A stretch of 64,000 nucleotides of DNA from Alkalibacterium subtropicum (GCF_900112455.1 NZ_FOLT01000003.1:248001-312000), one strand, 5' to 3'. Shown: positions 18,338 to 28,355, numbered from the stretch's first letter. Numbers and translations: made by a program. Notes: generated from the sequence alone by a model not told the origin.

Positions 18338-19789
18338 TCAATGAATCTCTTTAATCATGTCTCTGACACCATACCGGGCACTCTTTGCGATCATTTCCAC
18401 ACTGCTGTTGCCATAATGTATTCCCGATACCAGCTGGCCGTATATTCTTAGATTGGAAATCGGCTTGCCTTTTCTGTCGATCGCACACATCGACGGATAT
18501 TCGATCAGAGCTCCCCCATAACGATAAGGCGTCAGTATTTCATCCTCTATCATCTGTCTGACTAAAGGCTGCTGAAGATGAAGATGACGGGTCAGATCCA
18601 TCTGCTGTCCTGTGCCGTTCACTATATAATCGCAGGACTGTTCTTTATGATCGTTGAACATCACATTGAACCGTTCTTTTTCTTTCTTGATAGACTGGAT
18701 ATCACTCAACAGCTTAACTTTACCTCCAGAGATGTCATTGATTAGATGTCGGGCTGTTTTTTGCGGGATGGGCGCTTTGAAAAACGACCACTTTCGTCCA
18801 AACTCTTTCAGGAACACATCTTTTTCTTCATCTGAAAGAGCGTTCCACAACAGGGCATAGCAGTCTCGCATCTTGCGGATAAGCGCCTGAAACTTCCCTA
18901 ACTCTTCTTTGTGCTGCAGGTCTTTCTGCATGCCTTCGACCGTTCCTTCGCCCAGATTCTGCCAGACCCAAGACAGGTCGATGCCGTGGTCGGCCGTCTC
19001 TTTTTGGAACCATTCTTTGATCCGGTCAAGGGACACTGATTCTGTGTTTTCTTCTATCAGATGCTGGATGCTCTCCCGGCAGATATAGTGGGTGTGTGTT
19101 TCGGGTTCATGTCCTCTCACGGATGAGAACCGGCCTTCCAGAGATAGAAAAGTCAGTTCCGCTTTAGGATGCGTCTTTTTTATATATAAATACGTGTCAA
19201 TGGCAGTCAGTCCGGTCCCGAGGATACCGATCGCCGGCGCCTCATTCTTAAATGACAGCTTTCTCACCGCCGGGTATGGGTTATAGATATAATGCGTCTC
19301 TCCCTTTAATTCATAAGGATCCTGATAAGCCAAATGACCGATACAGAGATGCACACTGTCCACCTGTTTTTCTGTCCGCTCAGTCGTGATTTTAAACTGA
19401 CCGTTTTCAAGGATATTTACAGCCTGAACTTTTTCACGCACGGTCGTCACATTCAGCCTTTCAATCAACCTCAGTGCCTCTTCATATATATACTCGCCAA
19501 ATAAACTGCGCGGCAAATGAGTATTTTTCAAGTCAGTCAAGTTTCTCTTTTCTTTCACCCATTCAAGGAAATCCTCCTGATTATCAAGGTCGATACTCAT
19601 CGTTTCAGTATACTGATTGATCAGCAGAGCTTCGTCATCCGGCTGATAAGGAAAGCCTGTCCCGAAACCTTCGATGTCGGAGAATACTGTGATAGACAGA
19701 GGCTCTTTCATTTCCTGTGTGGTCTGTTTATCGAGTTCTTTTAAAACACTGATGCCGGCTACCCCTAAACCAATAATCCCTATATGCAT
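18338..19789 (-). CDS. FAD/NAD(P)-binding protein, function unassigned
   Basis: A 483-residue Rossmann protein of the FAD-NAD(P)-binding (NAD_binding_9) type, beginning MHIGIIGLGVAGISVL with a dinucleotide-binding fingerprint and a second nucleotide-binding loop around GILGTGLTAIDTYL. The middle (FGTGFPYQPDDEALLINQ) matches this family of HemY/YdhS-like oxidoreductases, whose substrate is unknown. ATG at 19789 is chosen because GGAGGAG lies six bases ahead. There is no biosynthetic partner next to it. Confidence 0.8.
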   Translation of the reverse strand: MHIGIIGLGVAGISVLKELDKQTTQEMKEPLSITVFSDIEGFGTGFPYQPDDEALLINQYTETMSIDLDNQEDFLEWVKEKRNLTDLKNTHLPRSLFGEYIYEEALRLIERLNVTTVREKVQAVNILENGQFKITTERTEKQVDSVHLCIGHLAYQDPYELKGETHYIYNPYPAVRKLSFKNEAPAIGILGTGLTAIDTYLYIKKTHPKAELTFLSLEGRFSSVRGHEPETHTHYICRESIQHLIEENTESVSLDRIKEWFQKETADHGIDLSWVWQNLGEGTVEGMQKDLQHKEELGKFQALIRKMRDCYALLWNALSDEEKDVFLKEFGRKWSFFKAPIPQKTARHLINDISGGKVKLLSDIQSIKKEKERFNVMFNDHKEQSCDYIVNGTGQQMDLTRHLHLQQPLVRQMIEDEILTPYRYGGALIEYPSMCAIDRKGKPISNLRIYGQLVSGIHYGNSSVEMIAKSARYGVRDMIKEIH

Positions 19790-19870
19790 GCGTCGCTCCT
19801 CCAGCTCGTCATTTGTCCTTTTAATCATACCAGAATTTAAATGTAAATTAAAAAGATGCTGACAGATCCG

Positions 19871-19894
19871 ACCGAATTTTCATCCGTTCGACAG
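19871..19894. repeat. Single palindrome unit resembling family A
   Basis: ACCGAA and TTCGACAG flank a 10-nt centre, the same core (CCGAA, 10 or so nt, TTCGACA) that is repeated with a 51-52 bp period at 24.45-24.8 kb. It is a solitary copy between two minus-strand genes. Confidence 0.45.
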
Positions 19895-19953
19895 CCCATC
19901 TCTACTGCCAGAGGAAGAGATACGACAGGTGCGTTTCTTTCCTACAAACAAAA

Positions 19954-19989
19954 AAAGTGATCAATCTTCGTTAAAAGAAAAATCACTTT
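19954..19989 (-). terminator. Terminator of the 93-residue hypothetical gene
   Basis: AAAGTGAT and ATCACTTT pair around a 20-nt loop; a run of seven T follows on the minus strand. Confidence 0.75.
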
Positions 19990-19993
19990 AAGT

Positions 19994-20275
19994 TTATAGA
20001 TTTACGTTTAAAGATACTCTATTCAATGTGTATACTTCGTCCTCGCATACTTCGACAAACCTGACTTCTCTTGCATCCCAGGACATCAGATCATTGAACG
20101 TGTAGTTGTTTTTTCTCAAAACGACATCCAGAGGACAATCGATTTCGTCATCTGCGTTATGCAGAACATCCCGGTTTTCGACTTCCAGTTCCACAGTTTT
20201 GTCTTTACATTCGATCAAGTATCTGTACTGAATCGCTGGTGTCAATACAGACTGGTTTTCTTCACTATGAGACAT
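19994..20275 (-). CDS. Small hypothetical protein, 93 residues
   Basis: A soluble acidic protein (MSHSEENQSVLTPAIQYRYL onwards) with alternating hydrophobic beta-strand-like segments (YRYLIECKDKTVELEVE, REVRFVEVCEDEVYTLNRVS). I recognise no family. There is no signal peptide and no membrane segment. A purine-rich site (GGAGAGTG) precedes the start and a clear terminator follows the stop, so it is probably a real monocistronic gene. Four cysteines are present but not in a metal-binding pattern. Confidence 0.65.
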   Translation of the reverse strand: MSHSEENQSVLTPAIQYRYLIECKDKTVELEVENRDVLHNADDEIDCPLDVVLRKNNYTFNDLMSWDAREVRFVEVCEDEVYTLNRVSLNVNL

Positions 20276-20515
20276 TACATCACTCTCCAGGCAAGTTAAG
20301 AATAGGCGGACGATTCGATAGATATACAGTCGGATCTATAACACGATGAACATCAAAAGTGGTATGGATCCCGTAATTATTAACATCATTTTATATCACG
20401 CAAACGCAAATGTATAGTCCCTTTCCAGTTATTACTAGTTATATATGGCGGAAAGTCATAGATTAGACACATTATAATTGTAAGGATACTTAACTTACTA
20501 ACTAGATTTAAAACA

Positions 20516-20549
20516 GAAAAAGGGAGCAAAGCGTTTGGACTTTGCTCCC
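20516..20549 (-). terminator. trxA terminator
   Basis: GGGAGCAAAG and CTTTGCTCCC form a 10-bp stem around 8 nt; TTTTTCTG follows on the minus strand. Confidence 0.9.
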
Positions 20550-20562
20550 GGTCAACTATTGA

Positions 20563-20874
20563 TTATTGATGCTGTTCTAATTTAGAAAGGATCTGTTCTT
20601 TGCTGTGGTAGCCAATCAGTTTGTCTACGACTTCGCCATCTTTTGTTACGAGTAAGGTCGGAATACTCATGACTCCGAATTTGCTTGGTGTAGCCTGGTT
20701 TGCGTCGACATCCATCTTGAAGTAGTTGACACTTCCGTCTGACTCTTCATTCAATTCGTCGATGACAGGTGACTGCATGCGACAAGGTCCGCACCATGCT
20801 GCCCAGAAGTCTGTTAGGGCTAAGCCTGATTCTGTTTCCTGATCGAAGTTTTTATCTGTTAATTCTCTTACCAT
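20563..20874 (-). CDS. trxA: Thioredoxin
   Basis: A 103-residue thioredoxin with the redox motif WCGPC in WAAWCGPCRMQSPVI and the cis-proline loop MSIPTLL. It supplies electrons to ribonucleotide reductase and keeps cytosolic thiols reduced. AGGAGGAATTATA precedes the ATG. It follows mutS2 on the same strand, a conserved order in Firmicutes, about 100 bases after its stop. Confidence 0.95.
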   Translation of the reverse strand: MVRELTDKNFDQETESGLALTDFWAAWCGPCRMQSPVIDELNEESDGSVNYFKMDVDANQATPSKFGVMSIPTLLVTKDGEVVDKLIGYHSKEQILSKLEQHQ

Positions 20875-20977
20875 TATAATTCCTCCTATATATTCGCTTA
20901 CTTATTAAAAGTAAGTTACTCTTTCCATTTATTAGTATAGCAAATTCTTATATTGTTGTCTACCGTTGTGTTTCGTT

Positions 20978-23350
20978 TTATTTAAAGGTGACGATCGTCG
21001 CGCCGCTGCCACCCTGGTTTGCCGGTGCATCATTGAATGACTTGACCTGAGAATGTTTTTTCAGATACTGATGCACGCCTTTTCTGACGGCTCCGGTCCC
21101 CATGCCGTGAATGATCGTGACTTTCGGGTAGTTCGCCAGTAGAGCCTGATCCAGATACTGATCCACTTTGTTCACAGCTTCCTCCACACGTTCTCCTCTG
21201 ACATCTATTTCAGTTGACACCCCCGCGCTGGATGAACGCTTGACTGAAACACGCTGCTGGGGTTCTTTTTCAGCTGCCACCTGTACCAGGTCAGATTCAT
21301 GCAGTTTCATCTTCAGCATGCCCATTTGAACGACCCAATGCTTATTATCGGCTTTGTCGATGACCGTTCCTCTTTGACCAAAGGACTGGACTTCGACGCT
21401 GTCGCCGACTTTCAGCGTTTTTTTCTTTTTCTGTTTATTGAGTACTTTATTTTTCTTCAGACTTTCTTCTTCCGCCTTCAAATTGGATAAGCGGGTCTGT
21501 GCGTCAATGAATTCGTGTTCTTTGAGCGGTTCATTCATATGACCTTCAAGCTGTTTCTGTCTCAAGTCTTTTATTATGGCTTCCGCTTCCTGTTTCTTCT
21601 TCTCTAAATAAGTGTTGGCTTCTTTCTCCGCTTTTTTACGGAGGCGTTCTTTTTCTTCCTGATACGCTTCGTATTCCGCCTTGAGTTCTCTGTGGAGCCG
21701 CTGAGCATTTCTCAGTTCTTCAGTGGCTTTGCCGGCTTCCGTTTCAGCCTGTCTGCGCTTGCCTTCCAGATCTTCGATCATCTGATCGACACTCTGGCTC
21801 TCGCCGCTCATCAGCTGTTTGGCTGAATCGATGATCATGCCATCCAGCCCTAAGCGTCTGGCGATTTCAAAGGCATTACTTCTTCCGGGGATACCGATCA
21901 GCAGACGATAAGTCGGGCTCAATGTATCCACATCGAACTCCATACTCGCATTGATCGTTTCCAACCGGTTATAACCGTAAGCCTTCAGTTCAGGATAATG
22001 GGAAGTGATCATGACGTAGCTGCCCCGCTGAGCGATCGCATCCAGGATCGCTATGGCCAGAGCCGCTCCTTCCTGAGGATCTGTCCCTGCCCCCAGTTCA
22101 TCCAGCAGGATCAGGCTTTTATCATCCATCTGTTTCAGGATATTGACGATCGTTGTCAAATGTGACGAGAAGGTCGACAGGCTCTGCTCGATGGACTGTT
22201 CGTCCCCGATATCGGCAAAGACACTTGAAAAGATGCCCATCGTACTGTCTTCCTCGGCTGGGAGGAACAAACCGGACTGCCCCATCAGCTGAAGCAGACC
22301 GAGGGTTTTCAGAGCCACTGTTTTCCCGCCGGTATTCGGACCAGTCACGATCATGGTTTTGTACTCTTCGCCGATGATGATATCGTTCGGGACCACTTCA
22401 TCTTCAGCCAGCAGTGGATGGCGAGCCTGATACAGCTCGACGTGGTTTTCACTGCTTACTCTCGGTTTGACCGCTTTGATCGCTTTGGCATAACGGCCTT
22501 TCGCCTGGATCACATCCAGATCGACCAGCATTTTGAGATGCTCTTCCAGCTCTTCCCTGAAGGGTTCTATCTCAACGGTCAGTTCTGCCAGGATCCGGTC
22601 CACTTCGTGCTTGGCCTCCACCTGATACTGACGAAGGCGGTTGTTCAAGTCGACGACACTCTGCGGTTCGATGAACAGGGTCTGTCCGGTCGAACTCTGG
22701 TCATGGACCACTCCGCCAAAGGTCGAACGGTTCTCTGCCTTGACCGGGATAACGTACCGGTCGTTACGCATCGTAATCAGTGCATCAGTCAGAAAACGTG
22801 CCTGAGACCCTCTGACGATACTTTCCAGTTTCTGACGGGCCCGCCCTTCCGTCTGTTTGATGCCGTCCCGCAATCCTTTAAGTTTCGCACTGGCATCGTC
22901 CAGGACGTACCCTCCCTCATCAACGATCGAGAAGATTTTTTTCTCTAAAGCATTAAAGGTCTGCAGTCCACTGATTTTGTCATAAAGGCGGTTCAGGGGG
23001 ATGTCCTCTTCTTCCGCTTTTCTGAAAAATGTTTTTATTTCCCGAAGTGTCCGGAGCATTCGACCGATCTGAGCCACTTCTGTCCCGTTCAGTGTTCCCT
23101 GAACTCTTACGCGTTTCAAGTGCGGCCTTATATCTTCAAAGGCCGCCAGAGGCATACCGCCTCTCAATCGCATCAGCAGGACCGCATCCTCGGTTTCTTC
23201 CAGCTGCTCCAGGATTCGTTCCTGGTCGCTGGACGGACGGATGGTGAGCACTTTTTCTCTGCCTAATTTTGAAACGGTGTGCTGGCTCAACTTTAAGATT
23301 ACTTTTTCATATTCGAGTGTTTTAAATGACGATTGAAATGTTTCAGTCAT
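20978..23350 (-). CDS. mutS2: MutS2, ribosome-collision/recombination ATPase with Smr domain
   Basis: A 790-residue MutS-family ATPase without mismatch-recognition domains. It has a clamp/lever region (about residues 1-300), an ATPase core with Walker A GPNTGGKT around residue 336 and the LDELGAGTDPQEGAAL Walker B and signature region, a long charged coiled coil (about 520-640), a KOW-like segment (VGDSVEVQSFGQRGTVID) and a C-terminal Smr domain (IDVRGERVEEA, IHGMGTGAVRKGVH). MutS2 splits collided ribosomes in Bacillus and suppresses recombination in Helicobacter. Order zapA-cvpA-mutS2-trxA is as in Bacillus, without polX. Confidence 0.95.
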   Translation of the reverse strand: MTETFQSSFKTLEYEKVILKLSQHTVSKLGREKVLTIRPSSDQERILEQLEETEDAVLLMRLRGGMPLAAFEDIRPHLKRVRVQGTLNGTEVAQIGRMLRTLREIKTFFRKAEEEDIPLNRLYDKISGLQTFNALEKKIFSIVDEGGYVLDDASAKLKGLRDGIKQTEGRARQKLESIVRGSQARFLTDALITMRNDRYVIPVKAENRSTFGGVVHDQSSTGQTLFIEPQSVVDLNNRLRQYQVEAKHEVDRILAELTVEIEPFREELEEHLKMLVDLDVIQAKGRYAKAIKAVKPRVSSENHVELYQARHPLLAEDEVVPNDIIIGEEYKTMIVTGPNTGGKTVALKTLGLLQLMGQSGLFLPAEEDSTMGIFSSVFADIGDEQSIEQSLSTFSSHLTTIVNILKQMDDKSLILLDELGAGTDPQEGAALAIAILDAIAQRGSYVMITSHYPELKAYGYNRLETINASMEFDVDTLSPTYRLLIGIPGRSNAFEIARRLGLDGMIIDSAKQLMSGESQSVDQMIEDLEGKRRQAETEAGKATEELRNAQRLHRELKAEYEAYQEEKERLRKKAEKEANTYLEKKKQEAEAIIKDLRQKQLEGHMNEPLKEHEFIDAQTRLSNLKAEEESLKKNKVLNKQKKKKTLKVGDSVEVQSFGQRGTVIDKADNKHWVVQMGMLKMKLHESDLVQVAAEKEPQQRVSVKRSSSAGVSTEIDVRGERVEEAVNKVDQYLDQALLANYPKVTIIHGMGTGAVRKGVHQYLKKHSQVKSFNDAPANQGGSGATIVTFK

Positions 23351-23404
23351 GCTTTCTCTCCTTAAATAAATGGATCAGGCTTTTCTTCTGTTCTGTCACT
23401 CTAC

Positions 23405-23453
23405 AAAAAAGTTGATTGAAAGGCATCATACTGATGTTTTCCTTCAACCAACT
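23405..23453 (-). terminator. Terminator between cvpA and mutS2
   Basis: On the minus strand AGTTGGTTGAAGG pairs with the later CTTTCAATCAACT with small interior loops, followed by TTTTTT. It would partly separate mutS2 expression from zapA-cvpA. Confidence 0.7.
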
Positions 23454-23473
23454 CTCCTTCTTATATCTTTAAA

Positions 23474-24034
23474 TTATTCTTCAATACCCTGTGCTACCCA
23501 CCAGTCATAGACCTGCTGTGATAATTCAGGGGTGTCCGTAACGATTTCTCTGGCAAGCGCACTGGACTCGAACTGTTGTTGAATTATGGCTATCGGCATC
23601 ATTGACAGTACAAAGAGAACTAAGAAAACCCCTATGTAATGAACAATGAAACTTAACACCGCTCCGCCGATCGCATTTACTGTACGCACGACCGGCAGAT
23701 CAGCCAGTGCCTGGAACAAGCCGCCGATGACTCGTGTAAGCAGCCAGCCGGTAAAGAGAAGGACCACGAAGGATACCCCATTATAAAAAGGGCTGTCCAG
23801 TTCAAACAGAAAGTCCATCCCGTATAAAACGAACGGATTTGCTGAAGTGGATGAAGGTGTCGGATACGGAACGAACATTTCAGCATAATCACTGAGCATC
23901 TGATAGTAGTTCAGTGCTATCCAGAATGAAACGGCATAGCCGATCGTCAGGACCAGCTGCAGGATCAGCCCGCGTCGTGCTCCGCTATAAAGTGATAATA
24001 ATAATGTAAAGATTATAATTCCTGTTAACAGCAT
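23474..24034 (-). CDS. CvpA family membrane protein
   Basis: A 186-residue protein with four predicted membrane helices (about residues 3-20, 25-45, 80-100 and 118-145) and an N-terminal GARRGLILQLVLTIGY, which fits the CvpA/YshB family. CvpA was named for colicin V production; homologues affect envelope homeostasis, purine-linked phenotypes and biofilm. It lies 23 nt after zapA and uses AAGGAGAAAAGT before its ATG. Confidence 0.85.
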   Translation of the reverse strand: MLLTGIIIFTLLLSLYSGARRGLILQLVLTIGYAVSFWIALNYYQMLSDYAEMFVPYPTPSSTSANPFVLYGMDFLFELDSPFYNGVSFVVLLFTGWLLTRVIGGLFQALADLPVVRTVNAIGGAVLSFIVHYIGVFLVLFVLSMMPIAIIQQQFESSALAREIVTDTPELSQQVYDWWVAQGIEE

Positions 24035-24057
24035 ACTTTTCTCCTTGTTCCCTGCAG

Positions 24058-24327
24058 TTAGTTTTCTTTTGTCTGTTCCAACTGCTTATATTTTTCTTTC
24101 CATTCGTTCAATTCATTTCGCATGGCCAGCTGATCAGATACTGCATTGATCGCCAGCAAGATGGCTCTCTTTTCTTTATCCAAACCCTTGGTCATTTCTT
24201 TCAGTTGGGTTAATTGTTCGTCTACTGTTTCAGCAACAACGCGCATGTGCTTTTCAGGCTTTGAACCAACAATTGTGTATGTTTCTCCATCTATGGTTGC
24301 TTTAAATCTTCGCTTCCCTTCGGACAT
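24058..24327 (-). CDS. zapA: Cell division protein ZapA
   Basis: An 89-residue protein that bundles FtsZ filaments at the division ring. It opens MSEGKRRFKATIDGETYTIV, the N-terminal beta-hairpin of ZapA, and has the C-terminal coiled-coil helix (AVSDQLAMRNELNEWKEKYK). A longer open frame continues 34 codons upstream, but GAGGGGGCTGTGTC stands directly before this ATG and family length supports it. First gene of zapA-cvpA. Confidence 0.9.
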   Translation of the reverse strand: MSEGKRRFKATIDGETYTIVGSKPEKHMRVVAETVDEQLTQLKEMTKGLDKEKRAILLAINAVSDQLAMRNELNEWKEKYKQLEQTKEN

Positions 24328-24460
24328 GACACAGCCCCCTCGCTTCTCAAATTCTTTATTATAATAACATGAATTCGCTAAAAGTGCATTAGTTACAAGG
24401 TTTTTTATACGATTTATTGGAAGATGCAAAGCTGTTTCAATAAATCATAAGAGCAGTAAA

Positions 24461-24780
24461 GTCCTATATCCCCGCGTTCGACAGTCAGGTTTATTCCATT
24501 AAAGTCTAAGTGCCGAAGTTTGAATGATTCGGTACTTTAGAAGAGACCTCTTTATCCTACTAGCCGAATATCACATGTATTCGACACTTTGAAAACAGGC
24601 TTATACTTCTAATTGCCGAACATAGACGTATTCGACAATTAGCAGTGCCTGCCATTGATTTACATACCTAACTTGAGGTAATTTCGGTACTTTCCAGCCT
24701 GGAACCTTTTCCTAATGACCGAAGTTCTCATTCTTCGACAGCTACGTTATGATATCTTATTCCAAAGTGTCGAACCTACC
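24461..24780. repeat. Palindrome array, about 6-7 units, 51-52 bp period (family A)
   Basis: The right-arm core TTCGACA or TTCGG recurs at 24477, 24528, 24580, 24631, 24683 and 24734, steps of 51, 52, 51, 52 and 51. Its left partner CCGAA recurs at 24513, 24564, 24616 and 24719, and as CCTAA at 24667. The unit at 24609-24642 is a 34-nt inverted repeat with 12-nt arms CTAATTGCCGAA and TTCGACAATTAG and a single mismatch; the unit at 24506-24540 pairs CTAAGTGCCGAA with TTCGGTACTTTAG. It fills the gap between zapA and pheT and has no coding potential. Confidence 0.75.
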
Positions 24781-24818
24781 TTCTCGCTTTCCAGTCACTG
24801 CTAAAGATATCAGACGAT

Positions 24819-24859
24819 AAAAAGAGACTGGCCGTATATTACTTCCCAGTCTCTTTTTT
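24819..24859 (-). terminator. pheT terminator
   Basis: AAAAAGAGACTGG pairs with CCAGTCTCTTTTT around a 14-nt loop; T-run on the minus strand. Confidence 0.9.
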
Positions 24860-24884
24860 ATTTCGTCATAAGATTATTATTTCA

Positions 24885-27302
24885 CTAACGGATCTCCGCA
24901 TTCAGTTCTTCAACTAACGCTTTTTTGATCTGTTCAAAGTCACTTGTGACTTCCTCTTCTTTCAGCGTGGCTTCAGGATTCTGATAAGACAGACTGTACG
25001 CCATCGATTTCTTGCCCTGTTCGATATTCTCGCCCTGATAAAGGTCAAAGAGTCGGATGGATTTTAGCCATTTTCCACCGTTTTCTTTCATGACAGAAAG
25101 AACCGTTTCATGGAGGACTGTCTCGTCTACGACAAAGGCCACATCTCTTGACGTGCCCGGATATTTAGGGATAGATGAATAGATCAGCGGTTCTTTGTCT
25201 GTATCCAGCAAGGCATCCATGTCGATTTCAAATAAATAGGTCTCTTTAAGATCGCGTTCGTCTGCCAGCTGAGGATGCAGCTGACCGAGCACACCCACGA
25301 CCTGACCCTGCCATCTGACTTTGGCTGTGCGTCCCGGATGCAGTTCCGGATAAGTATTGGTCGGCACGTAACTGATTTCGTCCGATACACCGATGACCGT
25401 AAACCATTCTTCCAGGATACCTTTCACTGCATAAAAATCGACCGGCTGCTCGTCTTCCTGCCAGTTCGCTTCAACACGGGATCCGGTCAAGGCTCCAGCT
25501 ACATGCGTTACTTCTCTCGGCAGTTTACTGTCTGTCACAGGATAAAAGACGCGTCCGATTTCATAAAAGCCGACATGCTTGTTCTGACGGGCCACATTGT
25601 ACTGCACATTGTCCAGCAGACCACTTAACAGGCTTTTGCGCAGAGCCTGATGTTCTTCACTCATCGGCCAGTCCAGTTTCACAGGTTCTCCCTCGACACG
25701 CGAAAAGGCTGCAGCTTTCTCGTTCGTCGTCAGTGCATAACTGATGGCCTGAGACAAGCCTGCTCCTTCCATGAAATGACGGGTATCGCGGACACGCTGC
25801 TGTTTGTGGGTCAGCTCCCCTGGAATCGATTCACTTTTAGGAAGGGTTGCAGGTAAACGGTTATAGCCGTGCAGGCGCACCACTTCTTCGATGATATCTG
25901 CTTCGATCTCGATATCCCAGCGTCTTGGCGGTACGGTGACAGTCAATTCACGCGTGGACGTTTCACTGTCAAAGCCTAAGCGGTCCATTAAATGAACGAC
26001 TTCATCCATGACCAAATCTGTGCCCAATGCCTGATTGATCCTCTCCAGAGCAATGGTCACTTGTTTACTTTCCGGCTGGATCGCTTCGACGCGGGCAACG
26101 CCGCTTACGACTTGGCCGTTTCCAAGGTCGGCGATCAGTTGTGCCGCATGATCCAGTGCGCGTTCAATAGCTGCGGTATTCAGCCCTCTTTCAAAACGTG
26201 CACTTGACTCGCTTCTCAAATTCAGTGACTGCGCTGTTTTTCTGATGACACTAGATTCAAACAATGCGGATTCCAGTGCGATCGTCTGTGTAGCACCCGT
26301 TACATGAGTATTTTCACCGCCCATGACACCGGCTAAGGCGACTGGTTTTTCGCCATTGGTGATCACAAGGTTGCCGGGATTCAGACGGCGTTCCTGCCCG
26401 TCAAGGGTGACCAGTTTTTCATCCTGCTCGGCTCTTCTCACGCGGATCGTTTTCGACTCCAGCGCATCGTAGTCGAAGGCATGCAGGGGCTGGCCGTATT
26501 CCAGCATAATATAATTGGTGACATCAACCACGGCATCGATGGGCCGGATACCGGCATTCATAAGTTTACGCTGCAGCCACATTGGGCTTTCCTGTACCGT
26601 GACGTCTTTGATGACACGCATCTTGTAAACGGGGACATCCTGTGAGTTATCCACAGATACATGAATATAGTCACTGATATTCTCAGATCGATCTTCCGAA
26701 ACGGTCACTTCAGGGAAGGCCGGTTTCTGTGACAAAATAGCCCCCACTTCATATCCTACACCGCGCATGCTCAAGGCATCGGCACGGTTCGGGGTGATGT
26801 CCAGCTCGATAAACGCGTCATCCAGCCCGATATACGGCAAGACACTGTGACCGGTCTTAGCTTCCATTGGCAGGACGTAGATCCCATCTTCCGCTTTTTT
26901 AGGCACGACAGCCTCTGCAAAACCGAGTTCCTGCAGGCTGCAGATCATCCCGTTGGATTCCACTCCACGCAATTTGCTTTTTTTGATCTTCAATCCATTC
27001 GGAAGCTTGGCGCCCGGTAAGGCAACGATCACTTTCTGACCGGCTTTCACGTTCGGTGCACCGCAGACGATCTGTTGGGGCGCCTCCTGATCGACATCGA
27101 CCGCGGTCACTTTCAGATGGTCTGAATCGGCCATCTCTTCAGCTGTCAGGACTTCTCCGACAACAAGGTTATCTAACGTTAGAGACGGTAAGGTCACGTC
27201 ATCCACTTCGATACCTGTCAAGGTGATCTGGTCAGCCAGTTCAACCGGCGCTATGTCGCTTAAATCTAAATATTCACTTAACCACTTCACTGATACTCTC
27301 AT
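24885..27302 (-). CDS. pheT: Phenylalanyl-tRNA synthetase beta subunit
   Basis: An 805-residue subunit of the alpha2-beta2 synthetase. In order: an EMAP-like tRNA-binding domain (about residues 40-150, with LKVTAVDVDQ and IVCGAPNVKAGQKVIVALPG), the B3/4 editing domain (about 210-370, tyrosine hydrolysis), B5 (about 400-480), the catalytic-like core, and a C-terminal anticodon-binding FDX domain (SIPKYPGTSRDVAFVVDE). It begins six bases after pheS and is transcribed from the T-box-controlled pheS promoter. Confidence 0.96.
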   Translation of the reverse strand: MRVSVKWLSEYLDLSDIAPVELADQITLTGIEVDDVTLPSLTLDNLVVGEVLTAEEMADSDHLKVTAVDVDQEAPQQIVCGAPNVKAGQKVIVALPGAKLPNGLKIKKSKLRGVESNGMICSLQELGFAEAVVPKKAEDGIYVLPMEAKTGHSVLPYIGLDDAFIELDITPNRADALSMRGVGYEVGAILSQKPAFPEVTVSEDRSENISDYIHVSVDNSQDVPVYKMRVIKDVTVQESPMWLQRKLMNAGIRPIDAVVDVTNYIMLEYGQPLHAFDYDALESKTIRVRRAEQDEKLVTLDGQERRLNPGNLVITNGEKPVALAGVMGGENTHVTGATQTIALESALFESSVIRKTAQSLNLRSESSARFERGLNTAAIERALDHAAQLIADLGNGQVVSGVARVEAIQPESKQVTIALERINQALGTDLVMDEVVHLMDRLGFDSETSTRELTVTVPPRRWDIEIEADIIEEVVRLHGYNRLPATLPKSESIPGELTHKQQRVRDTRHFMEGAGLSQAISYALTTNEKAAAFSRVEGEPVKLDWPMSEEHQALRKSLLSGLLDNVQYNVARQNKHVGFYEIGRVFYPVTDSKLPREVTHVAGALTGSRVEANWQEDEQPVDFYAVKGILEEWFTVIGVSDEISYVPTNTYPELHPGRTAKVRWQGQVVGVLGQLHPQLADERDLKETYLFEIDMDALLDTDKEPLIYSSIPKYPGTSRDVAFVVDETVLHETVLSVMKENGGKWLKSIRLFDLYQGENIEQGKKSMAYSLSYQNPEATLKEEEVTSDFEQIKKALVEELNAEIR

Positions 27303-27308
27303 GCTCTT

Positions 27309-28355
27309 CTACCCTTTCCTCTTGAATTGTTCTAAGAACCGCTGATCGTTGAGATAAAAATTGCGGATGTCATCCACACCGTATTTCAGCATGGCGATAC
27401 GATCAGGTCCCAGTCCGAATGCGAAACCGCCATATTTCCTGGAATCGACACCGGACATCTCCAGCACATGCGGATGGGTCATACCGGCACCGAGGATCTC
27501 GATCCATCCGGTCTGCTTGCAGACATTACAGCCTTTACCGCCGCATTTGAAGCAGGACACGTCGACCTCAACAGACGGCTCCGTGAACGGGAAATAACTC
27601 GGACGGAGACGGATCTCTCTTTCTTCTCCGAACATCTTTTTAGCCAGAAGTTCCAGCGTCCCTTTCAAGTCAGCCATGGTAATGTTCTCGTCAATGACCA
27701 TTCCTTCGATCTGGTGGAACTGGTGAGAGTGTGTGGCGTCATCCGTATCACGACGGTACACTTTTCCGGGACTGATCATTTTAAGCGGTCCATTTGCAAA
27801 ATCATGCTGTTCCAGCGTCCGTGCCTGGATCGGCGAGGTATGCGTACGCAAAAGGACGTCTGGAGTAATATAGAACGTATCCTGCATGTCACGGGCCGGA
27901 TGATTTTGCGGCAGATTGACGCGTTCAAAGTTATAGTAATCGGTTTCGACTTCTGTCCCTTCGATCACCTGGTAGCCCATACCTAAAAAGAGGTCTTCGA
28001 TTTCTTCCATGATCTGAGTCAGCACGTGGGGTTGTCCCGTCGTGACTTTCTTACCGGGAAGCGTCACATCGATCGTTTCTTCAGCCAGCTGTTTTTTCAG
28101 GGCTTCCTGTTCAAGCGTTTCTTTTTTCTCAGACAAACGAGCAGTGATTGCGTCACGCACTTCATTGGCTAATTTACCAAGGACCGGACGCTGTTTTGGT
28201 GTAAGGTCCTTCATTCCCTTAAGGACGCTTGTGACTTCACCCTTTTTCCCTAAATATTTGACACGCAAACTCTCCAATTCTTTTAACCCTGCCGCATTCC
28301 CTATTTCTGCTTTGGCCTCTTCAAGCAGCGCTGTTAACTTCTCTTCCATTTCCAT
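27309..28355 (-). CDS. pheS: Phenylalanyl-tRNA synthetase alpha subunit
   Basis: A 348-residue class II synthetase subunit that charges tRNA-Phe. It has an N-terminal coiled coil (about 1-90), motif 2 ([19 protein letters not shown]), and the motif 3 region [19 protein letters not shown] near the C-terminus. Alternative ATGs lie two codons apart; GGAG stands seven bases before the ATG at 28355, which is preferred over the one at 28361. The gene heads the pheST operon behind a T-box leader. Confidence 0.95.
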   Translation of the reverse strand: MEMEEKLTALLEEAKAEIGNAAGLKELESLRVKYLGKKGEVTSVLKGMKDLTPKQRPVLGKLANEVRDAITARLSEKKETLEQEALKKQLAEETIDVTLPGKKVTTGQPHVLTQIMEEIEDLFLGMGYQVIEGTEVETDYYNFERVNLPQNHPARDMQDTFYITPDVLLRTHTSPIQARTLEQHDFANGPLKMISPGKVYRRDTDDATHSHQFHQIEGMVIDENITMADLKGTLELLAKKMFGEEREIRLRPSYFPFTEPSVEVDVSCFKCGGKGCNVCKQTGWIEILGAGMTHPHVLEMSGVDSRKYGGFAFGLGPDRIAMLKYGVDDIRNFYLNDQRFLEQFKRKG

